From: Phoronis australis
Lineage: Eukaryota; Phoronida; Phoronidae
DNA length: 64,000 nucleotides
Assembly (NCBI GenBank): GCA_002633005.1
Contig: NMRA01000422.1
Coordinates: 126,001-190,000 of the forward strand
Direction: 5' to 3'
Within the stretch, counting starts at the first letter, position 1. Every line of letters begins with the position of its first letter. Under the pieces are notes generated by a model. It ran no database searches. It saw only the letters and a list, made by a program, of their open reading frames with translations, and was not told where the DNA came from. A program made the position numbers and the translations under genes. Shown piece after piece: positions 46,001 to 58,000 of the stretch.

Positions 46001-49000
46001 AAACTTGTTATTAACCCAAGGTTTTGTTTGCAACATGATTGGTCTGTTGCTTGTTTAAGCTGCTGATCACGTCGAAGTGAGAACATTAGAAGAGAGAGAG
46101 AGGGAGGGAGGGAGAGAGGGNGAGAGAGAGAGCGAGCTTGTTGATTGGCAAATTGCTGATAAGCGAAAACCTTTGGTTGAATTTACCATTCCCATTTTGA
46201 TGTTTGACTGCCGTTTTAAAGTTGGTGATTGGATTTCCTGCATAGACATACCAAAAGAAGGGACAATATTAAGTATGTGTTTTATTTTCAGCTCAAAAAC
46301 ATCCCATTGCTCTACTGGGAACATGTATGTACTGATCTTGGCTTTCAGCTCATTCGCTGTCACATTCAGTGTTGTGTGTGTGTTGAAACTGAACTCAACA
46401 CTTGATTGTTGTACGTGAACGTGTACCCTTGTTGGTCGTGTACTTCACCCATACCCATTATCTAAATTAGGGATTTTCATTTCCGAGATGTCATGACGAT
46501 ACCAGCCTCCGAGAAAGTCATCTGCATTTGTGTCGGTCATGTGTGGATGCATAATTGAGTAGCTGGCCACAATATACATGTCAGGGTTCGACATTAACGG
46601 TAGCCCGATCGTCCCGGACGACTTTGTTTGCCCTGCGGAACAAGCTGGTACACTTGAACTTGTGAAAAAATAAAATAAGAATGAACAATATTTATTGTAA
46701 AAATGGCAGCTATGAGTACTCACTTCGCAGTGAAATCAGCAGTAATTTTAAGTTGGCGACATTTTGTTTTTCTGAAAACTGAACCTTGCAGTACAGTGGT
46801 CATACTCTTCTCAGAACACAAGCTGGTTCTTGTTACTTGTGATTTATCCGTAGAGTGCCTGAAAGCAGTTGAATCACGTACCCATATGGCGTATTCAGTG
46901 ATCGCATACCTTAATCATTTGCCTTTGAACAAAATTCTACATTAAAATCCAGTCTTTTTAATTAGTGACTTAAATTAATTTTCTTTTAAAAACTCCTAAA
47001 GCAGCGTTAATTCATTTGCACGTTTCAATGAAGTTTTGTAACCTTTGAGTCTTTTACAACATGTATGAAAACTGTCGGCGCATGGGTGTCTTGATATCAG
47101 TGTACTGGTGAGAGGCGAAAATTAAAAGTCAATCTCTGCTGCTTAATACGTTTTAAGTCAAACTCAAGCACTACAAAATTAAATCAGAATAGCCCCTTTT
47201 GTAAACCGAATTGAAGGATGTGAAGAAACTGGGTAAAAATATAAAGTGAGAAGAAAATGTGAATTCCTGCATCAATGGTTGAAGGAGTACAAATGCCTTT
47301 GGTTTGATAACGACAAGTAAATTTTATTTCTCCTTGTTTGACAAGACAACTTTGACAAAAAGTTAATGTTGAGCCATGTATGTTGCTTCAGGCAAGAACA
47401 TTGAACCTTAATTAGGCTGGGAATAGATCACTGTAAGCCTGTCTTAGTTGTGCGTAGCAAGGCCTTGCTGATTAAAGAGTGTGACTCGGAATTAGATTGC
47501 TTGTTAAGAGCCAGTGCGGAGATAATAGATTCGAAATTTTGATCAGTGGGCTTACTTTCGAAGTGTGTGGCGCAACTTTTTTATTTTGTGATAGTAAATT
47601 TAAATTTAAAGTGAAAATGGCGTGAATTGATGTGATTGGCAGTTTTTGAATCACCGCTTTGGTGCCAAACTAAAGTTGAGGACAATGATGTCTTCGTTTA
47701 TGAAGGACACACCATTGATTTATGATAACTGCTCTTGGTACACACGCCTTATACTTGTGGACCAGAGTGATACTGTGAAAGCAACAGCTTAAAGAAAGTT
47801 TTAGTTTTTTTTCACTTCTTTTTGGTTTTACAAATACTGACAGCTTTGAAAAATGAGCCCAGTGTGACACCTATTGCTTTCGCTAGAAAATCGTTTGACA
47901 AAAAATAGCTTCCATTAGCGGACACCTATTGTGTGTAGATATAAATGCCTCTGAAAGATGTGAAGATCACAGCAGGCCCCATACCATGCGAACTCGAGCT
48001 GTGTCAGATTCAAAGTAGAAAATAGAGGGAAAGCATACTAAAAATACCGGTAGCTCTAAAATTTGTTGAAAAATTCTGTTCCAAAACTTTTGCCAATTTT
48101 TAACGAGAGATAATTATCTGCGGTATCAACCTCTTGTTACAATTATGGTTGTATACAGAGAATGGGTGTCAGAGATTAGGAACTGGTGTTTGCATGCCAT
48201 CCAAAAACACACACTAAAATAGATTAAGGAACATAGACGTCACTCTGGTATAAAACAAGAATCGTCACACACTGCTCTACAATTTGAGTGGGCTTGTTTC
48301 CATGAGAGGCTTGTTTCCATGAGAGGCTTGTACGCAGTGCACTGTGAGAGGGTGAATATGCTTGCGCTGTGTAGGCCTACTTTATTGGTATTTTCTGTGG
48401 TTACTTTCCTCTACTCTCTCAGTTTGCGGAAGAGGAGTGCGGGTAGGGATATTTGAAATGTACTGCACATGCTGCATTGAATTGAAAATCCTTTTGTGCT
48501 CAATCTTTGCATAGAGTTGCACATCATGTTGTTTCTCACTATCATCGGTCTGTTTTAAGAAAAGTGACTTATTGCTTAAGTCAAAAATTTTGTCCTCCGC
48601 TTCCGCTTCACAGTCTCCGAAATAATTTTGGAAATTGCCCGTTTGTCTCCATGTAATTGTGTGCAATTGACAGTTAAGAAATAATTTGTGAAAATTATGT
48701 GGGGATCTCGCAGCTATGGGTGTATTTCCGAACTGTTGTTGAGTTACCGTAGCGTAAAATTACTTTTCAGAAATAATTGTGTAGAGCTTAAGACGGTATT
48801 TTTGACTCTTAAGACTCCAGTCACTTTTCACTAAATGGTCCTGAGACACGCACAGAGTTCCTGTAAATGATGAAATGCGCAGTCAGTGTAAACCTCCATT
48901 ACAGCTGTCCAAACGGACCATTAGTTGGTAAATTGTAAACACGTCTGCGAGCCTTTCGCTGTACGCTGTGTGCCTGAACACTTGGTGTGTCTATTTTGAT

Positions 49001-52000
49001 GATGTTGTCTTTTTTTTTCTTGCAATTGAAAAAATTCACGTTTCGCAAATTAGATTTGCACATGATTTAAAGAAAATCAAATACAAAATGCATTTTTAGT
49101 CTCCGGAAATAAGTATAGATTAGCTTCCAAGCATATGCAACTCTTCACCTTGCGAGTAGAAAGTCTGATGACAAAATTCAGATGAGGCAGTCGCAAATGG
49201 TACAGAGAAATTATTATCTATTCACCACCATTCTTTCCACTCACCTGATAAAGAGCTGTGTAAGCTTGAAAGCTAGTGTATTTCATATCTTCCGGTATTT
49301 ATTTCTGGGGAATAAAGGTGCACTGATGATTGATTTTATTTTGATTCGCCCTGTCTCCAGTCTCCACAGAGTGTAGTATGTAGTTACATTTCAAACAGTC
49401 GTTTCCCTTGCACTATTATTGTGTTTTTTCTGTGCACATTGGTGGAGTGGTGTATTTTAAACAAGTGTTTTCAACAAATATGTTTGTATCTATTTGTATA
49501 TTGTGTTGTATTTTTTGTATTCCATTTTGTATCTTGTTTTATTGTAAGTTAAACTGTGTAACATTTAGGCTGTGGTTTAGTAGATTAGATAAGTCAAAGA
49601 TTTTAAAGCAGCATTTGACCCTGTTTAGCTGACTAAAATGAAAATTGAATTGGACCTTTTACTCTCATAAGATCGACCTTCTGATAATCCTTAATCCTAT
49701 CATGGTAAGAATATTGAAATTGATTTTGTGAGGATAAAAGGCTCAGTTCCATTTTCATTTTGAGCTAGCTAAGCATGAAGAGTGCAGGCTATAAGTGAAT
49801 GGTTATACAACAAGCAGGACTGTTAAGGAGATACCATTAAGACATTTTATCACTGCATGTTTTTAAGATTAGTGCCATTAGTTAAGTTTGTGCAAATAGA
49901 TGAAACTTTGGAAACAGTAAAGCACCATTTTGATGTGAAATCTATCTGGATGAAGACATAATCTGCAAACCACTTGGAAGAAAGTCATTTTGAGAAACTA
50001 ACTTGACAAAAAATATGAAAAAAAATGTTTGGTGCAATCCTAAGTGCAGAAACATGTTCTTTTCCAAGTTTTGGAATTGCTCTCTTAGTTGTTTTCACCT
50101 GCTCTGTTTCACGTCTGCTTTTTGGTTACAGTCAGCCTACTACCAACAGCATTGTGGGAATGGAAACGTGGAGCGAGGGGAGGAATGTGATTGTGGCCCG
50201 GAAGGGGTTAGTATTGCGCGTCAATTAATTAGGAGGCTGCATCACAATGCGCAAGTTATTTTGTTAGAAATTAAAAATGCTAAAATCAGTGTTCTCCACA
50301 AGAGAAAGATCAAACGTGAGTGGAACTACAAAATTCATGGCCATGTTCAAAAGTCCACACTATAAGGAGTGGAGTTTGGGTGTTTAGTCTCGGAATAAAT
50401 GCATGCAACCAAAAATTAAAAATGTCCTAATTTGCTAAAAGAAATGGCTAATTTCACAAAACTTAAAGCTCCTTGCAGAGGTTTTCAAACTCGATGCAAG
50501 CAAGCCAAATTTGTCACAACAAAATTTAAGCTTGACGCAGTGACAAGTCAAAACAGGCTGTTGAGAATACTAAGAATTGTAAAGTATGATATATAACTTC
50601 ACTGTTTTATTATCTGTTTTGTTACTATGTTTAGCCACTGTTGTGATTGTTATTTTGCCAAGATAGATTTAGTGTCATGGATTTATACTCAGGTTATTCT
50701 TGGAACCCTCAATATACCCATTTCCCTGACATCTAGTTTATGCATTACTGAAGAAACTCTGATTGAGTTTGTTTCATAATGAATGTTCCAGAATCCCAAC
50801 ACAACAAAAACAGCACACCATCTTCCTGTCGGATAGCAAACAAATCATGGTTGACTTTGTTTGCTTTTCATTGCCCAATGAGAACACAATTTTTGTTAAC
50901 AAACTTGTTTAAAGGAGGAGTCACAGAGTTTATTGAAGAGAAAAAATGCAATGACATTCTGACTTTTTGGTCTTGACATCTAGAAATTCTATAATGTATT
51001 TTTTGGATTATTATGAAATGTATACTTTGAACAGACGATGTCTGTAGTTAGTATTTTTCCATTTGGATTATTTTTAAATTAGTGCTAATGCTTGAGTTGA
51101 ACGGATCAGTGCTTCAAAATCTGTCAATAAGTTCCTTGGTTCCTAGAAAACTGACTTAGTTACTAGGTAAAATAAATGTAAAATTTCATTTGATATTAAA
51201 ATAAAACCTTTAATTTGTCTCAAGTCTGCTTTAAGAAAGAAAATAAGTTTGATTTAAGTTTTCGAGTCAAGTTTTGTCTTAATTTTGACTGACTTGCTGA
51301 AAGTGGAAGCTTCAAAGTTTGGAATTAGAGACGTCTTAGACTTAAGACAAAAATGAACTAAAGTAAGTTTCTTGGAACTGGTCCTTGGTCTTTTGTAGCC
51401 TCAGCCTAAAGACTTAAGAGTGTAGTACCCTGTAGAAATGTGCAGATTTGAGTAACTTTGGAACATCATGCCTCAGAATTGACAGATCAAATTCAAATGA
51501 GAATTTTGCATTCTGTGCTTTATGCGCTGTTTACAAAATACTGTTAGGCGTTGATATAGTTGTGTTGCTTTACATCGCATGGCGTGTATGAAGATTACTT
51601 ACCTGTGCTGTTGGACATGGCCTTTGAAATGGTCCACTTTAACATTGTGCGGCTATCAAACATGACATTTTTATGCATAAAAATGAAATATTTTGAAAAA
51701 ACTGAAACGGCATTTTTGAGATTTCACTTTGAAGAACGTTACACATGAAATGAAATTTTTCCCTAGTATTGATGCCGTTTTGCTGTGAATGTACCTGTTT
51801 TGTTCAATTTAACTATTAAAAATGGCATTGGTACCATGACTCAATTTGTGACAGATGCGTAACTATGAAGTTCAAAATTAAAGTTTACAGGTCTTCTTCT
51901 TTGGAAAACATGTACGCTTGTTCAGAGTTAATTTCTATAGTTTCATAGACATTTGGCTAAGTGCAGCACAGACTTGTTCTTACTTCAGCCCGTTGTAACT

Positions 52001-55000
52001 GAGTGCCTCTGTATTGCTTCAGGTGTGCAATGATCCCTGTTGTGACCCTGCCACGTGTCTACTCAAGCCCTGGGCCAGGTGCACCACTGGACCCTGCTGT
52101 CATAATTGTACTGTAAGTGAATTTAACCCATTCTAGTTAGATTTATAAACATGCCCAGCAAAATTATAATTTCTTATGAATAAATGCTGTGAAGAATTCG
52201 CAAGTTGCATTTTTTTCGACAGAAATCCACTGTTGGAGTTTAAAGCGTATTGGTTTGATTCTGAAGGAATTAAAAATTGTCAGGCTGCTAGTTGTTACCG
52301 GAAGTAATTTTTTCCAGTTAGTATTAATACTAGGTGAAAATGAACGAGTTTTGTTTATTGAGTCTATTTTATAGTCATGGAGCAGTGTTACTAAATAGTC
52401 TACTGGGTGACTTTGTAAAAGTTTCCAAAACGTTCGACACAGGATTGACATTTCAGCAGTTTTGATTTTTAGAAAGCAAGCTGAAGATAACTCACAGTTT
52501 GAGATTTTGCATTTATTACTTGAAGCAATGAAGTTTCGTAAAGTAATGCTGCTTCATCATCAAGTTTTTTCGCATGCTACAGGTCGCATTTTTTATCCAA
52601 TTAGATGATTGACATTTAAGTAACACAACATGTGGCCTGTCAGTAATTTGAGGACAGCTGTTTTTGGTTGAAATGGGTAACAAGATGGTGCTCTCATAGG
52701 CATTTTGCAAGTTTTCATCGTCGCCTGTGACAGCATCTTCACGGATGTCTTGGTTGTGCTCGAGACATTGGTATTCTTGTTTTCATTGTCAGCCTCAATT
52801 CTAAGGTCTTCATTCGATTTCTCCACGTGTCACTCTTCAGAGCGCTTTCACTACTAAGTCCTTTCGCAGGTGTTGACGTCAACACACCAGTGTCGTGAGG
52901 CAGTATCTCAGTGCGATGTGCCAGAGTTCTGCAACGGCGTGTCAGGGGCATGCCCTCAGAATGCTTTCATCCAAGATGGACAGCTATGTCTGGGTGGAGC
53001 AGGTTACTGTTACCAGGGCCGGTGCCCCATTCTGAATGACCAGTGTAGGAACATATGGGGGCAGGGTAAGTCAGATTCCCGTGAAGTTAAATGTCATGTG
53101 CAAGTTTACCTTCTGTGTAGTTAAGTGTCTGTGTGTAGTGGAGAAATAAGGGTATGAATGTGAAGTTTGATTACAGTCCCAAATACCAAGTTTTAGAAAA
53201 ATATCTTGTGAAACTGGGAGGGATATATTGCCAGCGTGCTCTTCATAACTGAAAGAAACTTGCTTGAAAGCAAGATGACATGAGACCACACAAAATTATA
53301 AAAATGAAAGGGGAGTATTCTCTAGGTTTCACTGCATAAAGGAAAGATTTCTCACCGCAACTGTTTTGCTAGTCTTTAGTCTGTGGAAAACACACCTGTA
53401 TGAGTTGGTTTATGCTCATTTTTAGGGTATGTTTCATGGACCTTTTGGCCTTCGGTTATTAGAAAACTATGGGTGTAGTTGTGTCTCTATGAGGTGAAAA
53501 AGTAAACCCATTTGAATACTTCTAACAGTCATTTCAATACCTGACTTAAAATGAGGCAGAATGACATTACCAGTGCAGTGTTCGTTGATGACACGTTACA
53601 AGGGACCGAAGAGGGCCGGGAGATGATAAGAAATCAACTCTAGCGGTATTATATATGTTTTGTCAAAAACCTTATCAGACTTGACAATAACACCATCCAC
53701 ATGAATTGGTGAAATATAGACTGAAGATGTAGATACCAAAATCGATGAAAACCATGTCGATACCAAAACTGGTAAAATCCCACTTCTTTTGATACCTCAC
53801 TCTGTGAAATTCTTTCCCGTTTCAATACCAAAATGGGTGAAAATCATACCTAATTCTGTACGAAAAGTTGGCATAAATCCTACCCAATTTGACATCAAAA
53901 TCGTTGTAAACCGCACACATATTGATACCAACAGCGAAAAATTCTACCCCTTTCCCTACCAAATTTGGTGATAGCCATACCCATTGCACTAGCACGTGCA
54001 CATCTACCTGAACTATGCGAGAACCTTCGGGCTTGATACATGAAAAATATTGAATTACATATTAAGTTGTTCCTGCTAATAAACTTTTTTCGTCAGCCTC
54101 CTGTTTCTGCTATTAAAGTTGCTTGAACTGATCATTAATCACTAATTTTCTCTACCATTATTGTATTCTCTTATATTTGTGTTGTAATAAAAAAACTAAA
54201 TGTCAAAGAACAATGTGTTACCTGCCATGGTGGGAAATCAGTCCAGCCTACTAAAGTTTATATCTTACCGTAATGTAAAATGTAATTGTACAAAATCAAT
54301 CTGTTGATGGCTGATGTCAATTCAATTTCACTTCAGATGCCAAGACTGCGAATGAGCTGTGTTACGTGACCTTTAACCCAACAGGAAACCTGATGGGGCA
54401 TTGTGGGAAGGATGCTAAGGGAAAGTTTGTGCCATGTGAAGATGAGTAAGTTGTAGTGGAGTGTAGTCTGTTATCATGAAAAGTGTGACTTAAGTCAGAA
54501 ATTTGGTCTTACAGTCTTACGCTCCAAGTAACTTTTTCTTAAAAATAATTAAATCTCAGTTGAGTGAAAGTGCAAAATCTCTGAAATTATACACATAACT
54601 GCTTGATACTGAGATAAATTCAGTCTATAAATTCTTCCTAGACTAAGACGCTCTCTTAATTACTCGGTTAAACGTTTACTCAGCTATTGTAAAGTGGTAG
54701 TGTAAGACCTAATTTCTGTCTTAAAACGCTTTCATGAACCAGACGCCTGTTCAGAGTTGGTTTCATTTCAACGTGTGAAATACATCTAGAAGTAGTGGTC
54801 TACTAGGGCCTCTTCTAAAAGTGATTTTTCTTTTTTGATTATAAAATAATGTATACATTTGCTTTAGCTATAAAAAGCTTACTTTGGAATCTGACATGTT
54901 ATGACATTGGTTCCTGGAAGAACCATCACTTCATAATTGCTTTAGATCATGCCGTGCTTTGTTGCTGAACGTTCAAAGGATAGACATGCGAGCAATTCGT

Positions 55001-58000
55001 CAGCTCGGCTGCCATGTTGTTTAAGTGACAACCTGTTCTACCTAGAGATGTCTCTCTCACTGGAACAGAAAATCAAGACAATGCATATGTCAGGCTCATG
55101 ACAATAGCTATGGAGTGTGCGCTCTAGCAACCAAATTTTTGACTACTTTATGTCCACTTTAAGTGCTGGATATGAGTAAGGACAACACTCACTTAAAATG
55201 GTCCAGGATTTTGAGAGTCAGTTTTATGCTCGTTATTTAGTAGATGAGAAAAAACTTGTTCACAAAGTGCAAGAGCCGTGTGAGTGCCTATTAGATCACA
55301 CACTGTTTTAAATGAGCTTTATATATTAACAATTCTACTATGAAATTGTTGTCCTTTTCACCATGCCTGTGCACTCCTTTTTAGGCATGTCAGGTGTGGT
55401 CTCCTTCATTGCTCTGGTGGTTCCAACATTCCCCTGCAAGGGGCAGACCGACTACCCTACACTAAAACTACCCACACGTCAGGTGGGCTGATGTTTGAAT
55501 GCAAGTAAGTTTTTTCTATCAAAGACATGACTGTTGACTTGTCGTGTTGGCTTCTGTCAAGAGAAGTGTTCAGTATTTTTGTCTGTCTTAACCTTATGTC
55601 TGATTTAATATCCGTATGAACAGCAATACAATGGTGCTGTTCTTGCAACATCTTCCGTTGTATGCTGGAAAGCCACTACAGAAAACCTGCCCTCTGATAA
55701 AAAATTAACATTTGATTTACAAGCTTAGGCTGTAAAACTGGTCCCACTTGGCCCGTTACTGAGACTAGAAGGGATTTCTGGGACTGAAAACAATTGACGG
55801 TTCATTATTGTTTGAGACCTGGCTCAAATAAGTTCACTTGACCTAGCTGGTCATTTTGTATAAGTAGAGCAATGTGGAACTTTCAGACATTCTCAAACCC
55901 AGAAATCGTTTCTATTCTGAGACAAGAAAAATGTGGGGCCAGCATGAAAACATTAAGCGATGCTTGTCGAAAGTTGTTGTTTTTTTACAAAAGACCACTG
56001 TGACAGTTAATAGCAACTATAATGGATTTTGCATTCTCAAACCTGTTGGTGTTTACATCCATGTTATCACTTTCTGTTCTAACTCAATATATTTCCACGT
56101 TTGTCATGCACTGACCTTTCAGGATAGCCAATGGTCAGATTTCGCCAGACGTTACCGAGACGGGTATGGTGATGGATGGCACCCGGTGTGGTCGTGACCA
56201 CATGTGTCTGTACCAGGCTTGTGTCAACGTGGCCAAAGTGTTCACGGACACCTCATGCCCCAGGGGAGGGGCAAAGAATGAGACATGCTCTGGAAATGGG
56301 GTGAGTTTACTGACGGAAATTGGCTGAATTCGATGTGTACAGAAAGCTTACAAATAGCCTGTTCTGATCGCAATGCTATGAGGTCTATGTTGATATAAGT
56401 ATGCCGTCAACATTGCAGTAATCCTGCTTGCTAGCTGAAAGTGGAAAACAAAACAAGTCAAGGAGGCTGTTTGTGCATAAGTAGCACTTTCTGGTTGGTC
56501 ATGCAAATGCACAACATCTTAAAAGAATGGTGGAAAGTGTTTGTGGATATTTGAGTCATACAGTCAAACCGACATCTCTTGACGAAATTCTAAAATGTTT
56601 GTTATTGGAAACCAAAGTTTGATGTAAACAGTGCAACTTGTACAAGTGCATGGGACTTGGTGAACAGCACAATTGAAGTTGGCAAAAATTTTGAATGTAC
56701 AGAAAACAACTTAATGTGGTTGACTTGGGACATAAGGAATGGCATGTTTGAAGCAAGTAAAGGCTTTCGCTGTACACAAAGCAATATATATATGTGGTGT
56801 TGTTGGCTTCGGACTTAGGGACTGGACCATTATAATGCGTCTGAGCAAACATTGTGAGCCGAGTTCATTGTAACATGGTTTGACTGTACGTTTTTGTGTG
56901 TCAAGAGACGTCTGCATGACTATTCATGGTTCCAGGTATGTACCACTTTATCAAAGTGTTTCTGCAACGATCTGTGGGAAGGTAGTGACTGTAGTGTCAA
57001 GCGTAACTTCACCTCAACCCAAACTCCTCCCGTGCTGATAGTTCACACCGAGGCTGCGCCCACTGGCCCCTTGTCATCGCTTCCTCCGACGATAGGGAAT
57101 GTGTCGGCTAATGCTGATCCAGGTGAGAATCAGCAAACGGTTTGTGTAGCTTGCACTGGACTCATATATAATTTACTGATGATCTTTGGTGTCTGGATAT
57201 TGTAATTACCCTCAGTTCCGCATTTTTGAACTCGTTCTACCTGTGCTACTAAGGGTCTCGTTAAGTTTCATTACATTCGTTTTGCGCCAGTCTTGTGTCA
57301 AAATCATCGACTTATGATTTACACCATTTACTACAGCTATGAAATTAATGTTGATTTGTTCCTTACTTGTGTTGTGATTTTCAACAAGGAAAGAACCAAC
57401 AAACTGAGCTTAATAAGGTGGAATAGGCAGGCTTTGTCATTTTATGTACTGAAGGTATAGTTCAAGCCAAAAGTATTCAGGCAAAATGACCCGGAATTGC
57501 CTGTCACGACGGCTGGGCAGATGCCGAATTCTTCATCAGAGTAGTCTCCCCTGACGACTGACAATGAAAGGGAATTAACGTGAAAGGTAGCAAGGTGCCC
57601 AAACCCTTCTGTAATTAGAATTTTGCCACCCTTGCCAGTTATTTTTCCTGTCAACGGAATTAGTTGTCACGACAGGAAAACAGTAATTTTTTGGATTATT
57701 TTTGTCTTGTACTGTAGTATGGTTTACTGTTAGCTGGTTTCATGATGGAGTTTCTTGTGCGGTCATTTTCCCTCTATTTCCCTTTTCAGTGGTTGGTGGA
57801 ATAGGTACCATGTGGTTGATCATCATTCTTGCCGCTGTCATTGGTATTGTCGTCATGGTGTTGGCGTTTACTGCACTGTGTTACAGGTAGGATATTTTAT
57901 TGAACACGGCATCTCTATGTTAGGGATTTGATGACAGCTGTGACTATGGAAGTTTTCTATTCAACCCAGGCTTAATAAACTAAGAGAAAATTAATCGCTT

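Noticed and set aside
53789-53971. 60-codon frame in ADAM intron 14
   Set aside because: It runs through a degenerate ~33-bp tandem repeat, which keeps the frame open by chance.
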